From positions 4,714,501 through 4,778,500 of the forward strand of contig OX637288.1 of assembly GCA_951799445.1 (NCBI GenBank): a stretch of DNA of 64,000 nucleotides, read 5' to 3'. Below the pieces are notes generated by a model, which worked only from the letters and a program-made list of their open reading frames with translations, was not told the origin of the DNA and did not search any database. Shown in pieces: positions 46,740-59,523 of this stretch (position 1 is the stretch's first letter; every line of letters begins with the position of its first letter). A program made the position numbers and the translations under genes. Source of the DNA: Pseudisothecium myosuroides (taxonomy: Eukaryota; Streptophyta; Bryopsida; Hypnales; Lembophyllaceae).

Positions 46740-48150
46740 TATGGTCTATAGCACAGGGTATGCTACAGCTTGTACATAGAGGGTGCATCACACTGAGTTG
46801 TGGAGTGATGAGGTAATGACAAGTGAAATCACACTCCATACAGTACTCAATCTAGCATAGCTAGCAACAAAAATTTAAAAAGATGCGAGTAAACATGTGG
46901 TGGTTTGTATTATGTGAGTATAAAGTGAATGCTGTGGTGTGTAATATGTGAATATTTTTCTATCATATACACTCCAAACCAAGCGGAGGTGAATGTGTAT
47001 AATGTTTGTGACATACTTGAAATAAATAAAATCTCTTATAATTTAGCTTTACATCCTTCTCCTAGTTGTACAAAATTCCACACGGACCCATTCTACTGTC
47101 ACATACGTGACACCTATAATGCACATGATTCCATGGAGGTTTGTAACAATGTGACATAGAGAAGTTATTGAGACTACAGGAGTTAGTCGGGTGGTCAAGA
47201 ATCCTCTGCACTTGGCAAACTCCTTATTATCACATTTACATACAATTTATTGTGACATGTATGCGAGGGACACTTGAGAGCGATTATTTGCTAGAAAGTG
47301 ACCATCGGGATCAACAATAAAATTAGCAGAAGCAGAAACCGAAGAATGCATATTTTTAAGAACTTAAAAGAGCATGGGCGAAGCATTCCTCTTCAGAACC
47401 TGTATTTATATGTTAATTGACCACCGCAACTCTGCCTTGAAACAATGCAAAATCAAGCCAACAGGAATCGAAACGAAAATGAGACATTTGTTGAAGATTT
47501 CTTTGACGATAGCCTCAAACAGTGATGACATAATCTGAATATAAATGGAAAAAACCATCTATGAGTAAAGAGCCGATTTATATACAAGGATTCTCAATGT
47601 AAAGTACACAAGTAGCCCAAGTGGCTAACCTTACATGCTCCAACGATGCTTTGAGCATCGTTCCACGAGCTACGTCGTCAAAAACAAGGCGTGATTGTTA
47701 ACCTTCGCATCACGCAGAGTTCGTATCCTTCAGAATGCCTAAAAACATTCCTGGAGCTCCAAAGAATTCACATTATGCACAGCCGTAGGTCTCGAATCCT
47801 GGCCGTCACCGTCGGCATAAAATCCAGCATTAGTATCTTGCTCAATCAAGAGGCGATATCGTTGCCATACTAATATGCAAATTCGTCTAAAAACCAGAAA
47901 GAGTCGGCCCAAATCCTGGTCAACAAACTCCAAACATAACCTATCGTTGCAAAATCAAAGATCCCAAGGCGCAGCCAAGAACAAGCCTTCGAGGTAATGA
48001 ATGAATTTGTGTGGGACCGATGCTTGATGTAGGAACTTCAAACCTCCATTTCGAAGGCCCTGAAAAAGAGACTTTCACAGCTGATGATCGATCTTTTCCG
48101 GTCTAGAGCGACGACATGTCCCCGCGGGTGTCTGTTTCTCCACAAAAGTA
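46740..48150. other. Intergenic, nothing firm
   Basis: No family motif in any open frame. Near 47640 there is a short perfect hairpin, CGATGCTTTGAGCATCG. It does not fold into a tRNA-like shape by eye. Confidence 0.4.
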
Positions 48151-48162
48151 TTCCTTCTTAAT

Positions 48163-48675
48163 CTACATCATTGGAAGCACAATCTGCGGCTGTGGAGAAA
48201 ATAGCGACCACGGAAAACCCAACCCCCGACCACCGGTCATAGAAAACAGCCAGATTCCGATGAGGATGAGCACCCAGTGCCCTCCATAGTCCGTGAACGA
48301 CGACGCGTACGACCTGTTGTAGGGACCGTTGAACTGGTTGTAGTCGTCGTAAGCACCACCAGGGTAGTACTCCCCACCATATGTCATACCTGTCCTGTTG
48401 TAGGGGAAGCGCTCGTTCCTGTAGTTTGGCCTGTAGCTGCTGCCTCCGAAAAACTGAGCCACAAGGAAGAAAATGATAGGAATCCAGATTAGGGCTGAAG
48501 GGAGACCGCCTGATGACCTTAGACCTGGCTGACCGTACGCCATGCCACCGAAATCGGGTCCCATTCGGAAGGGCGTCGTGGCTATGAGCAGAATGACGCC
48601 AATAATCGTCAAAGGCACCCACGGCGACGGTCCTCGCTCATAGCCGTAGTAATTTCTTCCGTAAGGATAGGCCAT
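48163..48675 (-). CDS. Small three-span membrane protein, unknown function
   Basis: A single exon of 170 residues. I chose the ATG at 48675-48673, preceded by an in-frame GTG that a plant gene would not normally use. Three hydrophobic segments are clear: WVPLTIIGVILLIAT (19-33), SALIWIPIIFFLVAQFF (60-76) and HWVLILIGIWLFSM (133-146). The N-terminus and the loop between spans 2 and 3 are rich in Gly, Tyr, Asn and Arg (YGRNYYGYERG; YRPNYRNERFPYNR; YGGEYYPGGAYDDYNQ). I do not recognise the family. The composition, the clean frame and the gene-like GC content against AT-rich flanks support a real gene, although a 5' UTR intron cannot be excluded. An overlapping 154-codon frame in another phase is a shadow. 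Confidence 0.75.
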   Translation of the reverse strand: MAYPYGRNYYGYERGPSPWVPLTIIGVILLIATTPFRMGPDFGGMAYGQPGLRSSGGLPSALIWIPIIFFLVAQFFGGSSYRPNYRNERFPYNRTGMTYGGEYYPGGAYDDYNQFNGPYNRSYASSFTDYGGHWVLILIGIWLFSMTGGRGLGFPWSLFSPQPQIVLPMM

Positions 48676-48679
48676 CACT

Positions 48680-50850
48680 GTTGTAGTCTCGATGGATTAC
48701 AACAACCGAAAAAAAAACACGTAAAACTCAACTCGAAACTCAAGAAGCTCGCTGGCTTCTTTCCGAGACTCCACTGCTTGCGGGGTTCTATTCTAAGTAA
48801 ATTTCCTGATAACAGTACTCTGCGACTCGATGCGGCGGCTTCCTTCCGGGGCTCCTCCAGTTGCAAGAGTTTTTTCCTAACAACAATATCTTCAAGGAGA
48901 AACACAACTGCAAATGGAAACAAATCCTCAACCCTGACTCAATTAGAACGAGAAGTAAAAATTGTTGTAAATCGAGTAAAGAAACCACAGAAGGTCGGAG
49001 AGAACAGCGCCTGCGAGCACAAACATGGAAATTCTATGGTGTTTGAATAGTTTGATCACCACTCTTCGGGTCTGTCGATCTCTAGTCTCTAAGCCAAGGC
49101 AACACTTCCGTCAAAACAAACACTAGCTTAGCTCTAGAAGAGAGATTCGAGCCCTAGCATCACGAAAATCGCTCCAGCACAAGCATGGCTCTTGAGACTT
49201 GACGCTAATCTTGTCAGTTTTGCTCCAAGTTATCTGCGAAATGCATGAGAGATCTGAGACTCTTGAGAACGAATGGCGAACGACCCAGCAATGAAGAAAC
49301 CCTGACGGCTAGAGGGAGATTGTAAGAGAAACTCCGCCTGCCATTCAATGTTTTTTTTATTCAAATTGGAACGGAATTCTGAGTTGGGTTTTCAGAGTCT
49401 GTGCGCTCACCAAGTTCTCACTTTTCAGCCACTCTCAATATTCTAAGCTTACTCTTGTTGCTAGAGTGCTAGACTTCCACGCAGAAAAATGGGTCCCTAT
49501 TCAGTCACCACGTGTCAATCATGTACAGCAACGAAAATTAATTACAGTAGTGGATTCCCGCCCAGGACGGACCTGCCTTTTCTTTGCAATTAACTTACTG
49601 TGTGCCAAAGTAAGTTCTACCTCTACAGCAAGTTTCTTACTTTAGATATGATTTGAATTAAAACAAAATTATTTTTAACAAAATAGTTTATTTGTAATAA
49701 GATAGACTCTTCATTCTATTTAGTGTTGCTTCTCAAATTGTGTTATTCCTACAAACATGGGGCCACACTAAATAGAGCTTTTATCATCAATTCTTGTAGA
49801 CTATACTTCACCCCAAGTTGCAAACAATATACATTGCACACCAGAAATGGAATAGAGATGTTTCTTAGGTCCACACCATACACGTAATTGTAATACTATT
49901 CAAAGTAAAAACAAAAAAACCCAACCACTAAATACTATAGATTCTATAAAAGCATGGGAGCAAACACTAAATAAAATTATCCCAAATATTGTAATAGTAT
50001 CTATCTAGTGGACCACACAAAATACATCTAAGTAGCACTTTTTAAAAGCAAACATGAAGATGAGTTTTTTAAACACCAAAACAACACTGATACTGTCTTG
50101 AAGAACCGACTCTTCTGACGATGCAAAACTCCGTCAGTGAAGAGAACTGGTGGTAAACTCCGTGAAGAATGTGAGTGTGCCACATGACAAGTTGTGACCA
50201 CAGTTGTGGACCACCAACAATGGAAAATGAGCGGTTCGTCTGTCTGAATCCCACACTTGTACTCCGTAAAGATCCTGCAACTAATTTTCTAAATTTTCTG
50301 CGCTTGTTGCCGGAGCCTTCGGTGTGCTTCTAAAGTTGAAATTCTGTGCATATTGTATTAAGTTAATACTGTATGATGACACACTTTCTCGTAAAAATTC
50401 AAAGCATGAGTGATTCGGGCCGACTGACCAGGATATGAGTGAGGTGATGCCAACAGTAGGATGGATCCAAGTGGCAACGCCAGGGATTCCACCACACACT
50501 GCCTTCCATGTAAGAGCTCTCGGTTGTTGTAAAAGGAGGTTGTGGGACAGTGGGAATCCAATAGAATCAAGCATAACTTAAAATTTTCCACAGTAAAGCG
50601 CCAGCAATAGAACGCCAGCACCAACTCACTGAAGGTGGGAGTCCACCCGGTGACAGCGATTATAGGCTGAAGAAGGGCTTTATATACTTGTATCGTAGTC
50701 TGCTACAGTTGCAAGCTTCTGTGGCAGGGACACGCAGGTGATGAGGATTGAGCTCGTGAGCTTGCCCCGTCAAGCCGCCGTGTGGCTTGTGTGAAAATTA
50801 AATAAGGAAGAAACATCTGTTACCGTTCATTGAAGCTGGATTTAAGCTGG
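48680..50850. other. Promoter region of the membrane protein gene and intergenic
   Basis: Upstream DNA to about 49.35 kb has gene-like composition and probably holds the leader and promoter. Beyond it, short open frames around 50.1-50.6 kb (-) lack motifs. Nothing else was recognised. Confidence 0.35.
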
Positions 50851-50851
50851 T

Positions 50852-51475
50852 GTGTGTAAGGTGGGTACCCCCAAAACCGACACTTTTTCTTACTGAGCCT
50901 AGTTACTACTCCGTAATATTTAGCCTAGTTACTATTATTTGACTGGTGAAATTTTCATATGTTCTTGTTGGCAAGTGAAAGGAGGTTCCAATGCACCAAA
51001 GAATATGACATTTGGATACTAAGGTAGTAGCACCCATAACAGTCAAAATAAGGGTTCTGAACATGATTATTATTAATAAAGATTCTAGAAATTATAGGAT
51101 CCTATTAGCAAGAGAAAAATAACACATGTGCACTTTTGAATGTATTTTTTGGATACTATGAGAATAAATTATGAATTTTTAAAGAGCCAACTGCAATTGC
51201 ACCTAATACCAACATTAGGATTTGATGTTCAGATATAGTACATCTTTATAATCACATTTATTTATTTCCACAGTTTTTTTAAGATTTTAGAAGTGATGGT
51301 TTGGGGTACAGTAACGATTATGGATGTTGCCATCTTATATGCAAAAATTATTAAGGAACAAAGTTTGGTTCTAGAATGGTTTCTTCCACATAGGTATAGA
51401 GTTGATTTTGAAGCTGCACACATAGTAAAGATGGCAGTTTAGAGCCAATGTCACATTTGGAGGTACCTATCGTAG
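50852..51475. repeat. Dispersed repeat family G copy 2 (empty site)
   Basis: Matches 44106-45295 outside its TTAA insertion: GTACCCCCAAAACCGACACT at the start, AAGTGAAAGGAGGTTCCAAT in the middle, and TTAAGGAACAAAGTTTGGTT near the end. It carries about 290 bp (51023-51344) that copy 1 lacks. At about 51350-51353 it keeps a single TTAA exactly where copy 1 has the 910-bp element. Confidence 0.65.
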
Positions 51476-51479
51476 ATGG

Positions 51480-54400
51480 AATAAAAAAGTTTGCCTTGTA
51501 GACATATAGAAGTATAGTATAGTATATACTATATTATATATATATAATATAATTTAGAGAATTTTTGTATTTTTTGTGAATTTTCAAAGTTAAGACTAGA
51601 AGAAACTTCAAAATGTTCCATAGGTACACGTTTGAAGCGCCTTAAGAAAGACTCAAAACAAATCATTAAGAATTTGTTATTTGACAACCATGAAGTGCCA
51701 TTTGTAAAGTTGAAGCCATTCAAAGTGAACACAGTCATGTAGTTCTAACTTATTGCCGTGTTCGCTAATTTGTGGTGAGTGATACTTTATGAGATTTATG
51801 AGCATACTAAGAGATTAGCTAATGCTCAAGAACTGGGAGGCTCAAGAGCATTATGGGACAAAATCACCAAGGCTAATAGTTCATCACAAATGTACGTATT
51901 TTCACTTTTTGCAAATCTAAGGGTTTTTAAAGTAGAAAGTATTATAAAATATAAAGCTTTTCAAACGCTCCAATGGAATGGTGACAAATCTCCTTCAAAA
52001 TTTGAACTTGGCAATATGATCTTATAATTCAATGGTGTTGTGGTTGGTTCTCATCAATATTGCAATTCTAAATTGTAGCTAAATTTAGGACAACTTGTAT
52101 CTAAAAATTGTATTACAACAAAAAATGTGAAACTATTGTGTTAACTTCTAAAGAATTGAGGTATCCTACGTGACGGTCAAATTTGCCATAAATTAAGTAC
52201 TTTTTGTCAAATGGGGAACATGCCATTTTTTCATTGAATTAGGTGTGATGTATACTTCTTAAAAATCTAATATGGAAATTCAATTTTGGCACTTCCTTGT
52301 TGACTCTCGTACTTCAACTTTGTACGTGCTTGTATGCAAATCAATTTAAATTGAGCAAATAATTTTAATGTAGTAAAAGTATGTTCTTACTCAATAAGAT
52401 AGTATGGTTCCTAGGAATAATCTTGAACTAATACAAAACCAAAGGGTACACTAGGCCAAATCATTATTGCCCTACATTTCAACGTGGGCATGCACACGTT
52501 TTATTCCATTTATTCACAATCGAGCAATCAAAGGCTACAATAAGTCATAGTGTTGTACCCAATTTTGATGTATCTATTTGGCACACACCATAGAATATAT
52601 TGCTATTGGAAAGTGCTAGCATATGAGCATAGAATCTATGAGCCCATGAGCCTAGGAATGTATATTATAAACACCTTTTATGGTTATAGGTGTCCATGTT
52701 ATAGGCACCTAAATATGTTATAGACTCTTTCTATATTGTAGTGTACCTATATTATAGGTGCATATGTTATAAACACCTTCAAATGGTTGTAGGTACATGG
52801 AGTTTGGCTTTAAGGCTTTTAGGTTCAAATCTTTGCGCTTATGTACTAGCATTGGTGTATTGCTATTTTTTCATTTATTTGTGGCAGTGCAAAAAAACAA
52901 TCTTAGTTGGAGTGATGAAACTATTTAAGTCTCTCTCTATATAAAATATGCAAAATATGAATGAAATTTAAATTATTCATCCTAAAGTATATATATTCAT
53001 CCAAAAAAGAATGATATTATTCTAAACTTTTTAGCAATTTAGTATTTCATCCATTGACAAACAAAGAATATATTATCAAATGAAATTTCCTATTCTCCTT
53101 GCAATACCTTTAGAAAAGAAAGGGGGAGAAGGAAGTTACATAAATGAATTTTGCTAGATTCTTAATGCAATTTTGCATGGGCAAGAGCACTGTTGTGGAT
53201 CCATATATATATATATATATATTTCTTGGAGGAATTCTTTTTTAGAATTGATTGTTGCATAAAGAGCTCGAAACCTGAATCTTGTTTGCAATTTTCTTCC
53301 ACTTTCACTCACTACAATTTTTTTTTGACAAAACAACTATAGCCCTTTGTAAGTGAACAAAATTCTCATTTCAATCTTGCATTTTAAGAAGTACAGTACA
53401 CAAAAGGCAACTATTTTTGAAACTTTTATTTGAAACTGAACTGTTTGAAAAATGAGATGTCATTAAATTTGTAATGTTTTGGCACTCTTTTCGATACTAA
53501 AGTGGTAAAATCAAATGTTGAGAAATTTTTACATCATTTTATTATTGAAAAATTCAACTATTGAAAAAAGTTAGTGTTACTTAGAGTGTCAAATTGTCAA
53601 AGAATTTTAAAAAAAAAATGTTCTTCATTTTGAAATTTCATAACTAAATCCACCTAAGTCCAAAGAATATAAAAGTACAAGGCCATAAAAATTTCTTGAA
53701 AATGCGAGGTGTCCTACACCTTCAAAAAGAGAGATTGGTGTTCCCCAAAATATCATATTATCATTGCACTTCATGTAAATTACACAAAATCTTCAATTTC
53801 ACATATAGAAGGAAAATGCTAAAAACTACAACCTGCAATTCAATGCTAGGTAAGGATTTCAAACCCCATAGCTTGTGGGTTGGGGCAGGTAGCCTAAGTG
53901 GAGGTTCAAGCACCTCCGAAAAATGTATGAAAATTTTATTTACTGCTTTGCCATTATTGCAATGTTTTTTTTTACACTATCTAACATTTTCTTCAAGTGA
54001 AGACTTCTTTCAACATTCTCTCTGTCATATCAAATGCAACATTCTCTTAGACCCATTCATTTGACACTAAAGTGTCAAAAAACAAGATGATTTGAGATGA
54101 TTTTCTATACTTAGGTAATGAAATTGTGGAAAAAAGAGTCAAAACAACACCTAATTTTGGTAGAGCCACAAATTTCTATATATGCAAACAATTGAGATTT
54201 ATAATTGGAATCTTAAGAAATCAATTCTTCTAACCTTGAAATTCCTCTAAATAAGTTATTTTACTGATCATACGACTTTGAAAAGTACTATTACCTGCAC
54301 TAATAAGACAAATCAATGTAGCAAAATATTGTTGTGTTAGACCAATTCCACTATTCAAACTCAAATCTCCAATCAGATCCAACATTAAATTTATAGAAAA

Positions 54401-54860
54401 GAGAAATGACGCTGAAAATTGAAAACATTTGTAAAATTCAAACTTGCACCTTTGGTGGACCACATTCGAGTTTTGCACATGCTTTCATCTTTCAATCTAT
54501 TAAGACTATAAAAGGTCATAAAATCAAGGATATCATACTATCAGCTGTCAATTTATGGAGATTATACTGAAGGCCAAAATATAATGCAAGAAAAAAAATT
54601 CTGTTCTCTGAGAATTGCAAGAATTCACACCACTTTCCGTCATTAGATGTATACAAAGCATGCACAGCGAGAAAATCATTAGATAACAGTAAGAGGGCTG
54701 CACAATTCCAACTCCAATTATCTTGACTCAACCTTTATCTGTACTACAAACATCGCACAAGTACTGCTAGGATCTTAAAACCTCGTCTCTGCCAGATAGG
54801 TCGAAACAAATTCAGTAATAGGCTTAAACCTCGTCTCACGAAATAATACTACACGAAGAA
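51480..54860. other. AT-rich intergenic with a second family E repeat
   Basis: No gene supported. A block at about 52655-52845 resembles 1230-1440 (TATGTTATAAACACCTTCAA, ATGGTTGTAGG, TAGGTTCAAATC). A TA microsatellite lies at about 53203-53221. Confidence 0.45.
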
Positions 54861-54869
54861 GAAATGTAT

Positions 54870-56880
54870 CTATCTGAGAGACGAAGGGGGAGGTGGCGGT
54901 GGTGGCATATTGGATTTGGCCAGGCCCACCCAAGCAATCACTCCAACAGCAAGTACGATCCAGCCCATGACGTCATACTTGAAGTCGCTATCCTTCTTCT
55001 TTTTCGCTCCCGCCTGAAAACACGCACAGGATCCAGTGAATTGAAAGATCATGGCAGCACTTTGTTACAGATTTAGTTCAAGTCCTCCACACAAACTGGT
55101 AAAGAGCAATATAATTCTCTCCACATCCAGCCCACGTCCAGCAACAACATAACGAATAACGTGAAGCAACCATGACTTTCCCACCATGATATATCATACT
55201 GTGAACACATAAGTGAAGAAAGTGTTGTAAGAAAATTATGAGCATCCATAAATTCCAATGCATGCCTTTCAATGATGAACTTACTTGTTTCACTGGTCCG
55301 GCTGTAGGTCCTCCACCAATTGCTGCCTGCGAAGCCAACTGCTTCTGGAGTTCCTGATGGAGTGACGGGGCCTGAAGCAACAGAATCACTAAATTAGCAG
55401 ATGTGATTATCCACCATTGTCACATGGTCAAGCTTGAAAGTATGTTGAACAAAAGAACGTCTTAAAAACAACGAGTGGGTGGTAGAAACTAAACTTGCGT
55501 AGACAGTGGAACCACGGTACAGAGCTCAGGATTTTAAATCATCGAGAACAGGGAACGAGAAACAAAGTCAGATTACACCTTCTCCGTCATCTCCAGTGCC
55601 TTCTGATAAAGCTCGTTGTGTGGCTCCTCGTCAAGTGCTTGCTGAAAGCAGTGAGCCGCTTTCTTAAAGTAGTCGTTGGCCTTGTCAGTCTCGGTCACCA
55701 GGAAACCCTGGGACGTATGGGCATTACCTAAGCACCAAAGTGCATCATGTTTGCGTGGATTGATTCTCAATGCCTCCTCCAACTTTGACACGGCATCTGA
55801 CACCACAGAACCCCACTTTAGAAAGAAGCATTTCAACCCCAGGACCTTAATCACTTATCTAATAGTCATTATCTAATACTACTTGCACAAGGAATATCTG
55901 ATTCCAGCATAGGAAAAGGTTGAATAACACAACGAGAACAATTTATCCTAGGGAAAATCCAGGTTTCGACTTCACGAACCTCGGAGGCACATAAATAGCA
56001 AATCAGAAACCCTGCTTTTAAAACTAAAATTGTATGCTTCAATCAAACTGGCTCTTAGTGCCAAATAAATAAGAACCAGTTGCAAAAGACTCAATAGGCT
56101 GAATCACACTCAAAAGTAATCAGTTTGACCCACTGTGGTTGTGAAAAAATACGGTACATTGCCACTCCTGTGAACTTTGCGTAATTTCACAATGAAAGCT
56201 TTCAAATGAAAAGAGCAAAGATGACAACCTTGCACCATATCAATGGAATCTTGCCCCTGTCTGAAATGCGCCAACTCCAAAAGAGCACCTCCCCATCTTG
56301 TCAAATTCTGCAATTACATTTTAAGTGGAAAGTTTTAGAAATAATAATAAAAAAATAGAAAATCATCCAGATTCAAAATAAATTATAACTCCTCACGATA
56401 TTTCTGTCATGGTCGAACTTAATGTTCCGTCAATATGCAGCTGAGAGCAGTCGAGACGAAAAAACATAAGAGGAACGGGAGGCTCCAAGAACAGCACTAC
56501 GATAAGACGAATTATAAATGACCTAAAACACATTCCTCGAGGAAAGTCACAAAGGAGTTCGACTGGACCTCAAGATTTATACTTCAGATCAATTCTAGCA
56601 TTCTTGCTTCCATTACAAACGAACGACAAAGCGAAAAACTTCCTCACTCATTCCAGATCCTCAAATTGTCCGAGAAAACAATAAAAAGGAAGATGAATTC
56701 GTAACCCTTCCAACACGGACCTAAACCCTATATTTGCAAGACTGGCGACATGCAAGAGCCACGAAATCAATCACGTACGTCGGGGTCCGTGGGCGAGCGG
56801 ATGTAATCCGCGGCAGCCTTCTCGCGCGTCTGCTCGAAGAACATCAAGCGCTCCAACTCTTCCCTCTGCATGCTGTCCAT
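54870..56880 (-). CDS. TOM20: Mitochondrial import receptor subunit TOM20, plant type
   Basis: Five exons on the minus strand (56779-56880, 56229-56307, 55579-55796, 55285-55371, 54870-55013) with GT-AG introns give 209 residues, about the size of Arabidopsis TOM20 proteins. The protein sits in the outer mitochondrial membrane and recognises presequences of imported proteins. Plant TOM20 is reversed compared with animal and fungal TOM20: the TPR-like receptor domain is N-terminal and the anchor C-terminal. Landmarks: [79 protein letters not shown], then the basic stretch [14 protein letters not shown] and the membrane span [16 protein letters not shown] (about 179-194). The tail ([13 protein letters not shown]) has seven consecutive prolines, more than I expect for the family. 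Confidence 0.93.
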
Positions 56881-57096
56881 CGGGGCGTGCACTCCACCGC
56901 AGTCAATGAAAAAACAGGGTTGAGGAAAGGAAGGGCCGTGTGTCGCGAGACTGGCAGTGGACGCAAGGGAAACAAGGAGATAGCGAAGGTAGCATCACCC
57001 AAATCCGAGCATGGTCTCAAAAGCAAGCCCTAGAAAAAACAGAGAAGAAGTGCCAGTAGCTGAGTGTGGTGCACAGTGCACACTCTGCATCGGGTG

Positions 57097-57535
57097 TGAA
57101 CATTGAAAATAGGGCAATGGTTTTACAAAATCTATCCATCCAATTTTGACCTATTCTAACTTTTGCATTGCATATTATAATAAAAAAATTCCACTTGTGT
57201 GTCTTAAGCCATTGCCACAACCAAAATGAAAGTAAAAGTAATTTTCTAATTTTTTAATTGATAATATTTTATTTGAAATTCTATACTTTTTTTCATGAGT
57301 CGGAACAAAGCTCATGGAAAGCTTTCCGATGGTACCAAAAACGCGACTGGAGATGCATGGTTTGGGAGATCTCATTGTAACAAACTAAACAAAACAAAAC
57401 AAACAGCCTAACTTCAAATACCATTCTTGGATTTCACCCTACTTTATTGCGATTTGTCCTTTAAGTGATTAAAAAATGAAAGCTTTTTGACACTTGATAA
57501 TGCTTGTCATAAAAATTCATCTAGTTTAACCTTGT
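57097..57535. repeat. Dispersed repeat family F copy 2
   Basis: Matches 7466-7690 in order: GTGTGAACATTGAAAATAGG, CTAACTTTTGCATTGCATAT, then after a spacer AAGTGATTAAAAAATGAAAGC and GATAATGCTTGTCAT. It begins about 200 bp upstream of the TOM20 start codon, so it may contribute to that promoter. Confidence 0.5.
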
Positions 57536-57959
57536 AAGGACAAAGGCCCTTATAACCAAGGTAATCACCAAAATTCTCGGATTATTGAACCAATAGGTGC
57601 ATTCTCCTTTTCTATAGTTAACAGTGAAGTCATCTATAGGCCCACTTTGATCCTTTGTGGGATTAAAGTGATCCTTGCTAGTATAATGGTCGTAAGGGTT
57701 GGGTGGTGTGAGAAGGAAGTGTTTTAGCCTCGCCACCACTATTTATTGTAGAGGTATAGCTACCTACCTAACACATTTGATTGGTATTTTTACTGACTTG
57801 GAGCCATTTGACCTTATCGATAGTTGCGTAATGATAAAACGTTGGATTTTCACTTGTGCATATCTAATATGCCAAGAAATTATCTATCTATATCTATATA
57901 AAATTAAAAACTATATAATAATTAATCGAGTAATTAATGCTAAAATTATCAAAAATATT

Positions 57960-58320
57960 TGTGTGAAAAATTGTAACAATTTGGTAACAATTTGGTCATA
58001 AATTGGCAAAAAAAGGGCAAACAACTTGTAATAAATTGGCAAACAATTGGCAAATATTGGAAAAATCATACATCAAAATTCACACAAAATTATATACAAA
58101 AAATTTAACGCTAATTGTACACAAGCAATATTGTTAAATTCTTGATGAAATTTATTGAAAAATATATCATCCAAAAGTCGTGTTTTCATACAGTAGGGCT
58201 CTTTACAATGACTTTTCATCTAAAATTTTTTAATTGGCAAACAATTTGTAAATTGGCAAAAAAATGGCAAATAATTGGCAAACCATTGGCAAACCATTGG
58301 CAAACCATTAGCAAACTGCA
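57960..58320. repeat. Low-order repeats of TTGGCAAA
   Basis: Many short variants of ATTGGCAAACAATTGGCAAA occur between 57960 and 58060, and a tight run of ATTGGCAAACC lies at about 58230-58316. AT-rich, non-coding, simple-sequence in nature. Confidence 0.65.
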
Positions 58321-58597
58321 ACCTTACTAGTCCTACTTTCAACGTTTTTTTACTTGCACATTATGATCTACTAGATGTTTTTCATTGTAGGTCTTCAAGT
58401 TTTACCCCTAAAACTTTCTAGTATTTATTCATTTATTTGAAATTTTCAAAATGAGTTCAAAAACAACTCTATATGTTTTTCTATGTATATTGCCTTCTAA
58501 ATAAAATTCTTTATAACTTTCATCTCATTAGTAGAAATAGAATGGTTTAAATGCTATTGCGTAGGATTTAGTTTATACAATATAATTAATTACTTAA

Positions 58598-59519
58598 CCC
58601 GTAAAGGACCAAGGCATTTTCTGGCTCCATAACCACTGAAAACTGCCATTTCTGCTGCAATCACTTCCTAAACCAAAAGAAAGTCTTTTTAAGAAATCTA
58701 ACCATAGGATCTTGTACTTCACTTGTCTCAGATCATGTGGTAAAATTTTTATGAAGTTTGACCGTATGGATCGGAAGATATTAGCATTTGAAGTTGGAAA
58801 AAGAAGTTTTTTTGAACTATGGCTTGCAATTTCAGATGACTTTGACGGCCATTTGTGGATTTTTTTTTGCACTACACACCATAAAGTTAAATTTTTTATG
58901 TTGAAAATTTGAGTTGAGAGTTGGGGAAAAAAAATTTAGAATGTTAAAACTTGATTTTCACATATAAAAAAATTGTTAAGTAGAAGTAGGTCCAAAAATT
59001 GAACAAAACACTAAATTGTTAATAGCTCTTAGGTGGAATTAAAACACCATAATCCCAACACTGGGATTGTTCTTGCATACAAACTTAACCTTGTCAAAAA
59101 AAGAAAATTGAAAAAAATTGAAAAATGCATTCAAAAATGAGTTCTGTAAGTTGTTTTTTGAAGAAGATGCTTAGATTGCTCAAAAAACAAGATTGCTCAT
59201 AACTTTCTCATTCTAAGTCCAAATAGAATGAATCAAAGCTTCAAATATAGACAAAAACATGATCTTTGAGAAAAAAATTAAAAATTAAAAAAATTCATTT
59301 TTTTTTTTTTTTTTTTCTGCCTGGCAAACAACTTTTTTGACTTAGGGTGGCATAACCTTTGCTCCCAGGCACCGATTGGAAAAAAATTATATTTTTAGAA
59401 AGCTACTAACCTTACCTATCTTTAAAAAAAAGTTTCAAAAAATCAGGTCAAAATTTGAGGTCACATGAGCCTGCCCAAAATCCCAAAAGTCCCCCGAGGG
59501 GACTTTGGTCCTTTAGGGG
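58598..59519. mobile_element. piggyBac-like element, family B copy 3
   Basis: 922 bp between TTAA at 58594-58597 and 59520-59523. It begins CCCGTAAAGGACCAAGGC (one base off the family consensus) and ends GACTTTGGTCCTTTAGGGG. It aligns throughout with 44262-45171. A minus-strand frame shared with that copy contains AKKIHKWPSKS-type words but breaks differently in each copy, so it is not evidence of a conserved protein. Confidence 0.87.
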
Positions 59520-59523
59520 TTAA

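Noticed and set aside
47620..47700. Hairpin-containing stretch considered as a tRNA
   Set aside because: No acceptor stem, anticodon arm or T-arm consensus could be drawn by eye.
48158..48622. 154-codon minus-strand frame overlapping the membrane protein gene
   Set aside because: It is an out-of-phase reading of the same DNA. The 170-residue frame has coherent membrane spans and this one does not.
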